Assembly (NCBI GenBank): GCA_001295865.1 | Contig: LJHW01000020.1 | Coordinates: 124,001-188,000 of the forward strand | Reading direction: 5' to 3' | Source: a beta proteobacterium AAP65 | GTDB taxonomy: Bacteria; Pseudomonadota; Gammaproteobacteria; Burkholderiales; Burkholderiaceae_C | DNA length: 64,000 nt | In this document: positions 7,024 through 18,158 of the stretch, one piece after another | How positions within the stretch are numbered: the stretch's first letter is position 1 | Layout: every line of letters begins with the position of its first letter | Translations under genes and position numbers: made by a program | The notes under the pieces: generated by a model | The model's input: only the letters and a program-made list of their open reading frames with translations | Databases searched by the model: none | What the model was told of the DNA's origin: nothing

Positions 7024-7053
7024 ACTTTAATCGATCTAAGTGGTTGTCGTCAA
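7024..7053 (-). promoter_or_regulatory. candidate promoter of the four-gene island operon
   Basis: On the minus strand TTGACG is followed after 18 bases by TAAAGT. It would give a leader of about 200 bases before the ATG at 6810. Readthrough from comEC is also possible. The leader (6811-7020) shows no gene on the plus strand; on the minus strand it is crossed by the run-on comEC frame. Confidence 0.35.
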
Positions 7054-7110
7054 ACCGCTTTTGCCCTTCATCTGATACATTTGTTACAGCAAAAACTAAA
7101 GTATCGATTA
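7026..7110. repeat. island end with inverted TAATCGAT repeats
   Basis: The octamer TAATCGAT occurs at 7028-7035 followed by CTAAG, and in inverted orientation at the very edge (7096-7110, read on the minus strand as TAATCGATACTTTAG). This AT-rich DNA contrasts sharply with comEC, which begins at 7112. The pair may be recombinase or transposase sites at the element end. The other end is outside the window, so target duplication cannot be checked. Confidence 0.4.
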
Positions 7111-7111
7111 C

Positions 7112-7981
7112 GCCTGAGATCGACATCAGGTGGGCCACGCCCGTGAGGCGGAAGACCTCCCAATCCTCGCGCGCGATGGCGGCCTGGTCGCCGATCAACA
7201 AGGCCGCCAGCACATCGGCCGCAGCGCCCTCGCCGACCTGGCGCTGCAGCGCGTCGCGCAACGCTTGGCGTGCGCGCTGCACGGGGGCGCCGGCCTTGCC
7301 GTCCAGCTTCTCGGGTGGGCTCTCGGGCCGCGCCCGGACGTAGCCGCTGGCGCCCAGGCCGCGCTCGAACATCCACAGCTCCAGGTCGAAGCCGTGCGGG
7401 TTCATCGCGCCGTGCGGCTGGCGCAGGCGCAGCGTGAAGCGCCAGCGCTGGCCGGCGCGCAGCGGCTCTTCGGGGCCGGCGAGCAGGCTGTCTTCGTCGA
7501 AGCCGCGGTACCAGCCGAGCGACAAACGTTCGGGCACACGCACCGGCGCGCCGCGCAGCGTGGCGGCCTCGGGCTCGAAGACGAAGCGTGTGCCCTGCAG
7601 GCTGTGGCGCGGCAAGTCGGAGATGAGGCCGGTGACCTGCAGGTCCACCCCCTCCAGCGCGGCGGGCAGGCGGTCCAGCAGCTTCAGGTGCGCGCGTGCC
7701 GCGGTGCTGCCGTAGCCCAGCGTGGCCGCGGCCAAGAGCAGCAGCGCCAGCAGCGCCCACCGCACCCCGGCGCGATCGCCCGGCGCGGCCCAGCTGCGCC
7801 AGCCCCACAGCACCGCCCAGCCCAACACCGTTGCCAGCCCGGCGGCCCCGGCCAGGGCTGCGAGCCCGGGCAAGGCGGCTTCTTGCAACTGCAGCAGCGC
7901 CCCGCCCAACAGGCCCCAGGCCAGCGCCGCAGCCGGGGCCGCCCAGCCGCGTGGGGCGGTGGCGACAGGCCGGGTTTGCAT
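7112..7981 (-). pseudogene. comEC: comEC, N-terminal fragment cut by island insertion
   Basis: ComEC/Rec2 is the inner-membrane channel that carries single-stranded DNA into the cytoplasm during natural transformation; intact proteins have about 750-850 residues. Here 290 native residues remain: N-terminal hydrophobic helices, an OB-fold-like DUF4131 region, and the start of the competence domain, ending in GVAHLMSISG. The family motif normally continues with Leu-His; here it switches to Val-Ile-Asp and unrelated low-GC codons. The frame then runs on for about 120 foreign codons to a stop at 6749-6751. The product should be non-functional as a channel. The missing C-terminal part may lie left of the window, beyond the island. 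Confidence 0.85.
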
Positions 7982-8110
7982 GCGGGCCAGTGTAGGATTC
8001 CGCCGCCTCGCACAGGCCCCCCAGAGGGGCTCCCTCTCGCGTTGGCACCCTCACCCGCAGCCCCGCACGGCGGCACGCAGCACACCCCTTTTTCCCCGCC
8101 GGAGACCCGC

Positions 8111-8575
8111 ATGAGCACCCCCATCGCCGAACGCCTGTCAGCCCTGGGCATCACGCTGCCGCCCGTGGCCGTGCCCGCCGCGGCCTACGTGCCTTTCGTG
8201 CGCACCGGCTCGCTGGTTTTCCTCTCGGGCCACATCGCCAAGCGCGATGGCAAAGCCTGGGTGGGCCAGTTGGGCACCGACATGGACACCGACACCGCCA
8301 AGGCCGCCGCGCGCGCCGTGGCCATCGACCTGCTGGGCACGCTGCAGGCCGCGGTGGGTGATCTCTCGAAGGTCAAACGCATCGTCAAGCTGCTGAGCCT
8401 GGTCAACAGCGCGCCCACCTACACCGATCACCACCTCGTCACCAACGGCGCCAGCGAGCTGATCGGCCAGGTTTTCGGCCCCGAGATCGGCGCGCACGCG
8501 CGGGCCGCCTTCGGCGTGGCGCAGCTGCCCATGGGCGCCTGCGTGGAGATCGAGCTCATCGCCGAGGTCGAGTGA
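8111..8575 (+). CDS. RidA/YjgF family protein
   Basis: 154 residues of the RidA-like clade found in many proteobacteria (UK114-like family 1). RidA proteins deaminate reactive enamine/imine intermediates formed by PLP enzymes, though this clade is less well characterised. The typical segments LVFLSGHIAKRDG, VKRIVKLLSLVNSAPTYTDH and GVAQLPMGACVEIELIAEVE span the trimeric fold. A GGAG ribosome-binding site lies before the ATG. It diverges from comEC and its stop overlaps the possible GTG start of dsbB. The catalytic Arg of true RidA is not evident, so the substrate is uncertain. Confidence 0.8.
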   Translation: MSTPIAERLSALGITLPPVAVPAAAYVPFVRTGSLVFLSGHIAKRDGKAWVGQLGTDMDTDTAKAAARAVAIDLLGTLQAAVGDLSKVKRIVKLLSLVNSAPTYTDHHLVTNGASELIGQVFGPEIGAHARAAFGVAQLPMGACVEIELIAEVE

Positions 8576-9087
8576 GGATGGCGATGCGCGGTTCGGGTTC
8601 ACACGCGCGCGGCGGCATCTCGGCGCGTGTGTGGTGCGCGCTGACGGTGCTGCTGTCGCTGGGCGCCGTGGGCGCCGCGCTCTTCACCCAATACGTGTGG
8701 GACATGCAGCCCTGCGCCTGGTGCGTGCTGCAGCGCGTGGTCTTCGTCGCCATCGCACTGGTGGCACTGCCCGGCATCTTCGTGCGCAACGCGTGGATGC
8801 GCTGGCTGGGCGGCGGCGCGATGGCCTTGCTGGCCATCGCCGGTGCCACCGCCGCGCTGTGGCAGCACTTCGTGGCGGCGCAGAGCGCTTCTTGCGCCAT
8901 GACGCTGGCCGACCGCTGGATGCGCGCCTCGGGCCTCGATGAACTGGCGCCGCAGCTCTTTGCCGCCTACGCCAGCTGTGCCGATGCGAAGGTGAACCTC
9001 TTCGGCATGCCCTACGAGTTCTACAGCCTGGGGCTGTTTGCGCTGCTGGCCTTCGTGGCGCTGCGCGTGATGCGCGCGCGCCGCTGA
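8572..9087 (+). CDS. dsbB: disulfide bond formation protein B
   Basis: Inner-membrane protein that reoxidises DsbA and passes electrons to quinone. Four hydrophobic helices are visible. The first periplasmic loop has the CxxC pair in QPCAWCVLQR, and the second loop carries two further cysteines (SASCAMTL and YASCADAKV), the four Cys needed for electron relay. Length (about 170) is normal. Start choice is open: a GTG at 8572 overlaps the previous stop, and ATGs follow at 8578 and 8584, the last best spaced from GAGG. Cotranscription with the RidA-like gene is likely. Confidence 0.88.
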   Translation: MRMAMRGSGSHARGGISARVWCALTVLLSLGAVGAALFTQYVWDMQPCAWCVLQRVVFVAIALVALPGIFVRNAWMRWLGGGAMALLAIAGATAALWQHFVAAQSASCAMTLADRWMRASGLDELAPQLFAAYASCADAKVNLFGMPYEFYSLGLFALLAFVALRVMRARR

Positions 9088-9090
9088 CAA

Positions 9091-9112
9091 GGCCGGCCCG
9101 GGCGGGCCGGCC
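9091..9112. terminator. hairpin between convergent dsbB and parC
   Basis: GGCCGGCCC-GGGC-GGGCCGGCC, a perfect 9-bp GC stem in the 40-base gap. There is no T-run, so termination is only suggested by placement. Confidence 0.5.
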
Positions 9113-9127
9113 GCTCAGACTGCGGCC

Positions 9128-11437
<2,310 letters not shown>

Positions 11438-11656
11438 CGGCGGGGGCCCAGGACAAAACATCACGCGCGGCCCGATGGGGCCGCAGAAAAGAACGCGGTC
11501 CCACAGGACCGCCGGCCCGATTTTCGCCGCACCCGCGGGAAAGCCCGCAGCCGCGGCACCTCAAGTCACTGGGCGAGGTGTCGAAAGACCATGGCAAGAG
11601 GATGGCGCGGCGGGCGCCGGCCGTCCCGCCCACCCCAGCGCCGAGGACAGCTGCCC

Positions 11657-12484
11657 ATGCCGAGCCTGAACGACTACACCGCCCGTGCCATCGACATCCC
11701 TGCGATGCCAGAAGTGGCGCAGAAACTGATGCGCAGCCTCTCCCGCGACGATCTGTCGCTGCAGCACGTGGCAGATCTGGTCAGCCGCGACCAGGCCCTG
11801 GCCGGCAAGGTGCTGCGTTTGGCCAACTCGTCGCGCTTCTCACCTGCGCGCAACGTGGCCACGCTGAAGGACGCCACGATGGTTCTGGGCCTGGGCCACC
11901 TGCGCGACCTCACGCTCTCGGCCTGCCTGAGTGGCGCCCTGCCCTCGCCCCAGGGCTTCGACCGCCTGCGGCACTGGCGCGGCAGCATGGCGATGGCGGC
12001 CTATGCCCAGGCCGTGGCCCACGCGCTGGGCGAAGACCAGGACGTGGCCTATCTGGGCGGGCTGATGCTGCGCAGCGGCCGCATCCTGATGGCGCTGGTG
12101 GACCCGCAGCGCTGCCTGGAGGTGGACCTCCACGCCACCGTGCCCGATTCGACGATCGGCTGGGAAGAAACGCTGATGGGTTGCAGCCACCCGCAGGTGA
12201 GCACGGCCATCGCTGCGCATTGGCACTTTCCGGCCGTGCTGGAAGACGCCTTCCGGGCCGCGGCCGACCCGCTCGCCGCACGCCCCTTCAGCCGCCTGGG
12301 CGCGGTGCTGCGCCTGGCCAGCGTCATCACCGATCTGCGCGAGGCGGGGCAAGACGCCGCCGTCGGCCTGGCAGAACTGCAGGCCCCGCTGCTGCAGCAC
12401 CTGGGCCTGCAGATCGAAGACCTGTGCCTGCACCTGCCACCGCACGAACAACTGCTGGAGAACGCCCAGCAGCTGCTGCACTGA
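11657..12484 (+). CDS. HDOD domain protein
   Basis: 275 residues, essentially a single HDOD domain: IPAMPEVAQKLMRSLSRDD, LVSRDQALAGKVLRLANSS, VLGLGHLRDLTLSACL. HDOD proteins resemble HD phosphohydrolases but lack the metal His-Asp pair; they usually act in signal transduction, often coupled to cyclic-di-GMP, motility or stress. No receiver, GGDEF or EAL domain is attached. The 219-base gap upstream, shared with parC, should hold both promoters. Its stop lies one base from the end of the convergent peptidase gene. The signal is unknown. Confidence 0.82.
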   Translation: MPSLNDYTARAIDIPAMPEVAQKLMRSLSRDDLSLQHVADLVSRDQALAGKVLRLANSSRFSPARNVATLKDATMVLGLGHLRDLTLSACLSGALPSPQGFDRLRHWRGSMAMAAYAQAVAHALGEDQDVAYLGGLMLRSGRILMALVDPQRCLEVDLHATVPDSTIGWEETLMGCSHPQVSTAIAAHWHFPAVLEDAFRAAADPLAARPFSRLGAVLRLASVITDLREAGQDAAVGLAELQAPLLQHLGLQIEDLCLHLPPHEQLLENAQQLLH

Positions 12485-12485
12485 A

Positions 12486-14498
12486 TCACCGCTGGCCGGT
12501 GATCTCCGCGAAGAAGGCCTCGGTGCCCGGCTTGCGGCCGAGGAAGGCCTCCACCATGGCCTGCGGCGCCACCTCACCGCCGCGCGAGAGGATGAGCTCG
12601 CGGTAGCGCCGGCCCACGGCCGGGTCCATGAGCTTGCCCTGGAAGGCCGAGAGCATGTCCAGCGCCATCACCTCCGACCACAGGTAGCCGTAGTAGCCCG
12701 CGCCGTAGCCGCCCATCAGGTGGCCGAAGCCGGCCGGGAAGCGCGTGCCTTCCACGTAACCCAGCGGCAGGCTCTTCTCCAGCGCCACCCAGGCGGCCAT
12801 GGCCGGCTGCGGGGCGCCGGTGTGCAGGCGCATGTCGTAGCTGGCGTACTGCCACTGGCGGCTGTAGCGCATGGCGCGGCCGAAGGTGCGGGCGCGGTCG
12901 AGCTGCTGCAGTTGCTCGGCGCTCAGGCGCGGGCAGTCCTTGCACACCTCGGCCAGCACGGCCAGGGTCTCGGGGCGACGCGCCCATTCCTCGAACATCT
13001 GCGAGGGCGCTTCGACGAAATCACGCTTCACCGAGGTGCCGGCCTGGTCGGCATAACGTGTCTGCGAGAACACGCCGTGCAGCACGTGACCGAACTCGTG
13101 CAGCAGGGTTTCGAGCTCGTTGTGGTCCAAGCCCTGGCGGTTGAAGTTGGTCACCAGCACCGAGGCCGGCCGCAGCTTGGCCAGGCTGGAGCCCGGCACC
13201 ACGCCGAAGGCCGCGGCGTGGTTGTACTTGCCCTCGCGCGGGAAGAGGTCGAGGTAGACGCTACCGACGAAAGCACCACCGTCCGCGTCGAAGACATCGT
13301 AGTAACGCACCTCGGGGTGCCACACCGGCACCTTGGCGGCCGCGAAACGCACGCCGTAGAGGCGTTCGGCCAGGCGGATGGCGAAGGCCACCGAGGCGTC
13401 GGTGGGGAAGTAGGCGCGCAGCTTTTCCTGGTCGACGGCATAGCGCGAGCGCTTCAGCCGCTCTTGCAGGAAGCTGGTGTCCCAGCGCTGCACCTGCACC
13501 TGCGCCAGCGGCAGGCCCAGTTGTGCGGCCTTCTCGGCGCGCAGTTCGGCCAGTTCACGCAGCTCGCCGGCGTCCACGGCCTTGCGCACGCCTTGCAGGA
13601 AGTCTTCCACCGCCTTGGGCGTCTGCGCCATGCGGCGCTTGAGCACCATGCTGGCGTAGTCGGGCTGGCCGTGCAGCTGCGCAAGTTCATGGCGCAGCTG
13701 CAGCGCGCGGTCCAGGCGCTGCAGGTTGGCCTCGCCGCCCTGGTTCTGGAAGGCCGTCCACAGCTTGCGGCGCGCCTCTTCGTTGCTGGCGTTGGTGAGG
13801 AAGGGCACCACGGTCGGGTAGTCCATGCCCAGCACCAGGCGGCCTTCGGCGTCGCGCTTGCGCTCCTTCAGCCAGGCCTCGGGCAGGCCGGCGGCTTCGG
13901 CCACGGAGATCGTCACCGTGCTCGGGTCTTCATTGACGGCCTTCTGGAAGGCCAGGCCCAGCACTTCCAGCTCGTCGCTGATGGCCTTGGCGCGGGCGCG
14001 TTTGTCAGCGGGCAGCGAAGCGCCGCTGTCCTCGAAGCTCTCGATCAGGTCGTCGCGGTAACGCGCGTCGATGGGGTCGGCGGCCTGCAGCGCCTGCACA
14101 CGGCGGTACAGCGGCACGCTCTGGTAGAGCTCGGTGCTCAGCGGGCTGAGCTTCTCGATACAGGCCTGGGCCGCATCGCGCACGGCCTTGCTGGGCGACA
14201 CGTTGGCCAGCAGGTAGACCGGGTTGCCGAAGCTCGCGCTGCGCAGCTGCAGGCGGTTGAAGTCGGACAACAGGCGTGCGGGATCTCGGCCCTTTTCCAT
14301 GCTGGCGATGGCCGCGCGCGTGGCCTTGAGTTCGGCGGTGCAGCGGTTCTTGATGGTGGGCGCGTCGTACAGGGCCACCAGCGAGCGGCCGGCCGGGGCC
14401 GGCGCCGGGCTTTGGGCTTGGGCCAGCGCGGGCAGCAGCCACGCCGGGGCGCTGCACAGCAGCGGCCAGAGGGTACGAAAGCGGGGTGAGGTCTTCAT
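12486..14498 (-). CDS. M3 family oligopeptidase, exported
   Basis: 670 residues from the ATG at 14498. A signal peptide (LLCSAPAWLLPALAQAQS) is followed by a thimet oligopeptidase-type M3 domain. The zinc motif is H467-E-F-G-H471 in TLLHEFGHVLHGVF, with the downstream Glu in DFVEAPSQMFEEW, and the C-terminal substrate-binding segment GYGAGYYGYLWSEVMALDM. M3 enzymes degrade short peptides; most are cytoplasmic, so the leader predicts periplasmic or extracellular action. Convergent with the HDOD gene. Confidence 0.88.
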   Translation of the reverse strand: MKTSPRFRTLWPLLCSAPAWLLPALAQAQSPAPAPAGRSLVALYDAPTIKNRCTAELKATRAAIASMEKGRDPARLLSDFNRLQLRSASFGNPVYLLANVSPSKAVRDAAQACIEKLSPLSTELYQSVPLYRRVQALQAADPIDARYRDDLIESFEDSGASLPADKRARAKAISDELEVLGLAFQKAVNEDPSTVTISVAEAAGLPEAWLKERKRDAEGRLVLGMDYPTVVPFLTNASNEEARRKLWTAFQNQGGEANLQRLDRALQLRHELAQLHGQPDYASMVLKRRMAQTPKAVEDFLQGVRKAVDAGELRELAELRAEKAAQLGLPLAQVQVQRWDTSFLQERLKRSRYAVDQEKLRAYFPTDASVAFAIRLAERLYGVRFAAAKVPVWHPEVRYYDVFDADGGAFVGSVYLDLFPREGKYNHAAAFGVVPGSSLAKLRPASVLVTNFNRQGLDHNELETLLHEFGHVLHGVFSQTRYADQAGTSVKRDFVEAPSQMFEEWARRPETLAVLAEVCKDCPRLSAEQLQQLDRARTFGRAMRYSRQWQYASYDMRLHTGAPQPAMAAWVALEKSLPLGYVEGTRFPAGFGHLMGGYGAGYYGYLWSEVMALDMLSAFQGKLMDPAVGRRYRELILSRGGEVAPQAMVEAFLGRKPGTEAFFAEITGQR

Positions 14499-14635
14499 GG
14501 TGGGGCGCACCGGGCGTGCCGGCGAAGTGGGGCCAGCTTGCAGCATAGGCGCCCGGCGCCGGCAGGCCGCGCCGGCTGCGACCAGCTGCAGCGTGCTGCG
14601 ATGAACCCGGCCCCGCAGCGGCCGAGCGCCGGCGC

Positions 14636-15181
14636 TCAGCTGCCTTCCAGCCCCAGCGCCACGCGCGCCTGGTACTCGCGGTCGAGCAGGCTCATCACCA
14701 CCAGCGTGTCGTAGCCGTCGGCCGGCTGGCCCGGCGCGGGCTGCAGACGCACGCTTTCGCGCAGCCGGCCTTCTTCGACAAAACCTTCGCTGGCATACAG
14801 CGCCAGCGCGCGTGTGTTGAGGCTCTTCACATCCAGCCAGAAACGGTGCGCGCCCAGGTCGCGGAAGGCCAGGCGCTTGAGCACACGCACACACTGCCGG
14901 CCCAGGCCGCGGCCCTTGGGCTGCAGCACCAGGCGCTTGAGCTCCACGCTCTTGTGCGGGTTGCGGCAGCCCTGCAGGATGACGAAACCGTCGCGGCCGC
15001 CGCCTTCACCCGCCGCCCCGGCGCTCGCGTCGATGATGAAGTGGCGGAAATCCGGAAAACGCACCGCGCTCTCGTGTTGCGTGCGTTCCCAGGGGGTGAT
15101 GAAAGGCAGGTTGGCGGGATCGGTCTCGACGCTGGCGACGTAGTCGAGGTCGGACAGCATGGTCGGCCGCAGGCTCAGCAT
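14636..15181 (-). CDS. GNAT family N-acetyltransferase
   Basis: 181 residues. The acetyl-CoA pyrophosphate loop is in LKRLVLQPKGRGLGRQCVRV, followed by the usual helix and strand FRDLGAHRFWLDV and the end motif ALALYASEGFVEEGRLRES, a RimJ/RimL-like arrangement. The ATG lies inside the 3' end of the SDR gene (7-base overlap), making it the third gene of a parE-SDR-GNAT transcript. Substrate is unknown: protein N-termini, amino acids and small amines are all possible. Confidence 0.8.
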   Translation of the reverse strand: MLSLRPTMLSDLDYVASVETDPANLPFITPWERTQHESAVRFPDFRHFIIDASAGAAGEGGGRDGFVILQGCRNPHKSVELKRLVLQPKGRGLGRQCVRVLKRLAFRDLGAHRFWLDVKSLNTRALALYASEGFVEEGRLRESVRLQPAPGQPADGYDTLVVMSLLDREYQARVALGLEGS

Positions 15182-16122
15182 GACCGCCCCGCCGCGGACG
15201 TGGCGCCGGCAGCTGCGCGCTGTGCGAGCGCGGCGTCCAGGCGCGCCACCAGTTCATCCCGACCCATCAACATCGCCTCGCCTTCGTTGGCATCGAGCAG
15301 GCGCTCGATGAGCTGGTGGACCACCCGGTCGCCTTCCCAACGGCTGCCGACCAGATAGCGGGCCCGCGGCGCGTCGTCGAACAGCGCGTGCAGCACCGCT
15401 GCGGCCACCGCCTCGGGCGGCGACTGGCGGCGGTTGCTGGCCGATTCGGGCTGAGAGGGGTCGAAGGGCGCGGGCACGCCGCCATCGCTGTCGAGCTGCG
15501 CCAGCAGAGCGGCCGCGGCCTCCGCAAAAGGTGGCCCGGCCCGCTGCAGACGTGCGCGCAGGCCGGCCGCACCACGCTGGCCTATCCCCGTGGCCACGGC
15601 ACCTGGCTGCACGATGCTGACCGCCACGCCGTGCGGCGCCAGCTCCAGGCGCTGGCACTGCGCATAGGCTTCCAGCGCGTGTTTGCTCGCGGTGTAGGGG
15701 CCGTAGAGCGGGCTCGTGATGCTGCCGCCCATCGAGCCGATGTGCACGATGCGGCCCTGGCCTTCACCCGCGGCCAGCAGGGCCGGCAGCAAGGCGCGGC
15801 TCAAGCGCTGCGGGCCCAGCAGGTTGGTGTCGAGGATGTCCTGGAACTCATCGTCGTTGAAGGTGTGCAGCCAGCCCAGACCGCCGACACCGGCGTTGTT
15901 CACCAGCCCATGCAGCACCGGCAGGCGCTCGGCCAAGGCCTGGACCTGCGCGGGCTGGCGCACGTCCAGTGCCACGGGCTCGATGCCGGCGATGGCCCCC
16001 AGCGCCGCCAGGTCGGCCGACTGGCGCGCGCAAGCCCAGACACGGTGGCCTTGGCCGGCCAGGGTCTCGGCCACACAGCGGCCGATGCCGGCCCCGGCGC
16101 CGGTGACGACGACGTGCTTCAG
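15175..16122 (-). CDS. short-chain dehydrogenase/reductase
   Basis: About 315 residues. The NAD(P)-binding motif TGAGAGIG stands directly at the N-terminus, then LVNNAGVGG, the catalytic Ser in HIGSMGGSI and the YxxxK pair in YGPYTASKHALEAY, followed by PGAVATG. This is a complete classical SDR core with a longer C-terminus. There is no ATG, GTG or TTG in frame between the parE stop and the Rossmann motif. The only candidate near the proper N-terminus is a CTG overlapping the parE TGA (cTGA), used here as the start. The next in-frame ATG (16290) lies deep in parE. The substrate is unknown. Confidence 0.82.
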   Translation of the reverse strand: MKHVVVTGAGAGIGRCVAETLAGQGHRVWACARQSADLAALGAIAGIEPVALDVRQPAQVQALAERLPVLHGLVNNAGVGGLGWLHTFNDDEFQDILDTNLLGPQRLSRALLPALLAAGEGQGRIVHIGSMGGSITSPLYGPYTASKHALEAYAQCQRLELAPHGVAVSIVQPGAVATGIGQRGAAGLRARLQRAGPPFAEAAAALLAQLDSDGGVPAPFDPSQPESASNRRQSPPEAVAAAVLHALFDDAPRARYLVGSRWEGDRVVHQLIERLLDANEGEAMLMGRDELVARLDAALAQRAAAGATSAAGRSC

Positions 16123-18122
16123 ACGTCCACCTCGACCTCGTCGCCGCGCAGCTCCATCAGGTCGCGCCGCGCCTGGGCTTCGCCCTTGCCCATCAGCTTG
16201 CCCAGCAGCGTGCCGGTGGCATCGAACCCGCGGCCCAGCCAGCTCACGGGCAGCAGGCGGCGGGTTTCGGGGTTCAGCGTGGTCTCCCACAGCTGCTCGG
16301 CGTTCATCTCGCCCAGGCCCTTGAAGCGGCTGATGCTCCAGCTGCCTTCTTTGGCGCCTTCCTTGCGCAGCTTGTCGAGCGCAGCTTCGAGTTCACCTTC
16401 GTCCAGCGCGTACAGCTTGGCGGCCGGACGCTTGCCGCGTGCGGGGGCATCGATGCGGTACAGCGGCGGCCGCGCGATGTAGACATGGCCGCGCTCCACC
16501 AGCTTCGGGAAGTGGCGGAAGAAGAGCGTGAGCAGCAGCACCTGGATGTGCGAGCCGTCGACATCGGCGTCGCTCAGGATGCAGACCTTGCCGTAGCGCA
16601 GGCCGCTGAAATCGGGCTCGTCGTTGGGGCCGTGCGGGTCCACGCCCACGGCCACGGCGATGTCGTGGATCTCGGTGTTGCCGAAGAGCCGGTCGCGGTC
16701 GACCTCCCAGGTGTTGAGCACCTTGCCGCGCAAGGGCAGCACGGCCTGGGTTTCCTTGTTGCGGCCCATCTTGGCGCTGCCGCCGGCGCTGTCGCCCTCG
16801 ACGAGAAACACCTCGTTGAACAGCAGGTCGCGGCTTTCGCAATCGGTCAGCTTGCCGGGCAGCACGGCCACGCCGCTGCCCTTGCGCTTCTCCACTTTCT
16901 GGCTGGCGCGCTGGCGCGTCTGCGCCTGGCGGATGACGAGCTCGGCCAGCTTCTTGCCGAGATCCACGTGCTGGTTCAGCCACAGCTCCAGCGCCGGCTT
17001 CACGTAGGCCGACACCAGACGCAGCGCGTCGCGGCTGTTCAGGCGTTCCTTGATCTGGCCCTGGAACTGCGGGTCCAGCACCTTGGCTGAGAGCACGAAG
17101 CTGGCGCGTGAGAACACGTCTTCCGGCATCAGCTTCACACCCTTGGGCAGCAGGCTGTGCAGGTCGATGAAACCCTTGATGGCGCCGAACAGGCCGTCTT
17201 TCAGGCCGCTCTCGTGCGTGCCGCCGGCCACGGTGGGGATGAGGTTGACATAGCTCTCGCGCAGCAGCGTGCCTTCGTCGGTGAAAGCCACGCACCAGGC
17301 AGCACCCTCGCCTTCGGCGAAGGTTTCGCTCTCGCTCGCGGTCGCGTACTGCGCACCTTCGAACAGCGGGATCAGCGGGTCGGCCACCAGGCTCTGCTGC
17401 AGGTAGTCGCGCAGGCCGGCGGCGTACTTCCAGGTGGTGACTTCCGGGTCCTTCTGACCAGCTTTCTCCACCGTCAGCGTCACCGTCACGCCAGGCATCA
17501 GCACGGCCTTGCTGCGCAGCAGGTGCAGCAGTTCGCCACGCGGCAGATCGGCGCTCTCGAAGTACTTCGCATCGGGCCACACGCGCACCGTGGTGCCGTG
17601 TTTGCGGTCGCCCGCCCCCGCCTTGCGCAGCACCAGCGGCTCGATCACGTCACCGCCGTTGCCGAAACACAGCGCGGCCACCTGGCCTTCGCGCCACACC
17701 GTCACCTGCAAGCGCTTCGCGAGCGCGTTGGTCACGCTCACGCCCACGCCGTGCAGGCCGCCGCTGAAGCTGTAGGCGCCACCGGCCCCCTTGTCGAACT
17801 TGCCACCGGCGTGCAGGCGTGTGTAGACGATCTCGATCACCGGCACCTGTTCTTCGGGGTGCAGGCCGAAGGGGATGCCGCGGCCATCGTCTTCCACGCT
17901 GATGCTGCCGTCGGCATGCAGCGTCACGCCGATGCGGCTGCCGTGGCCGGCCAGGGCCTCGTCGGCGGCGTTGTCGATGACCTCCTGGATGATGTGCAGG
18001 GGGTTGTCGGTGCGGGTGTACATGCCCGGCCGCTGTTTCACGGGCTCCAGGCCCTTGAGCACGCGGATGGAGGCTTCGCCGTAGCTGCCGTTTTGAGAAG
18101 TGGTCTGCTTGATGGAGGGCAT
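16119..18122 (-). CDS. parE: DNA topoisomerase IV subunit B
   Basis: 667 residues, the ATPase subunit that pairs with ParC. The GHKL ATP site shows VIDNAADEALAGH and the glycine loop EDDGRGIPFGLHPEE, then the lid region GGLHGVGVSVTNALA. The TOPRIM domain has FLVEGDSAGGSAKMGR and ILSDADVDGSHIQVLLL with the metal-binding acidic residues. The C-terminus ends ELRGDEVEVDV. Length is typical of betaproteobacterial ParE. Two overlapping genes follow on the same strand. The order of catalytic motifs fits GyrB too; length and absence of the GyrB insertion favour ParE. Confidence 0.94.
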   Translation of the reverse strand: MPSIKQTTSQNGSYGEASIRVLKGLEPVKQRPGMYTRTDNPLHIIQEVIDNAADEALAGHGSRIGVTLHADGSISVEDDGRGIPFGLHPEEQVPVIEIVYTRLHAGGKFDKGAGGAYSFSGGLHGVGVSVTNALAKRLQVTVWREGQVAALCFGNGGDVIEPLVLRKAGAGDRKHGTTVRVWPDAKYFESADLPRGELLHLLRSKAVLMPGVTVTLTVEKAGQKDPEVTTWKYAAGLRDYLQQSLVADPLIPLFEGAQYATASESETFAEGEGAAWCVAFTDEGTLLRESYVNLIPTVAGGTHESGLKDGLFGAIKGFIDLHSLLPKGVKLMPEDVFSRASFVLSAKVLDPQFQGQIKERLNSRDALRLVSAYVKPALELWLNQHVDLGKKLAELVIRQAQTRQRASQKVEKRKGSGVAVLPGKLTDCESRDLLFNEVFLVEGDSAGGSAKMGRNKETQAVLPLRGKVLNTWEVDRDRLFGNTEIHDIAVAVGVDPHGPNDEPDFSGLRYGKVCILSDADVDGSHIQVLLLTLFFRHFPKLVERGHVYIARPPLYRIDAPARGKRPAAKLYALDEGELEAALDKLRKEGAKEGSWSISRFKGLGEMNAEQLWETTLNPETRRLLPVSWLGRGFDATGTLLGKLMGKGEAQARRDLMELRGDEVEVDV

Positions 18123-18158
18123 GCGGCCGATTTTAGGAGGGGGCCTGTGCCGCCCTCT

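Noticed and set aside
6749-7111. Continuation of the comEC frame into the island (about 120 codons)
   Set aside because: It is a run-on after the insertion point; residues are unlike ComEC and the segment overlaps the start of the island operon.
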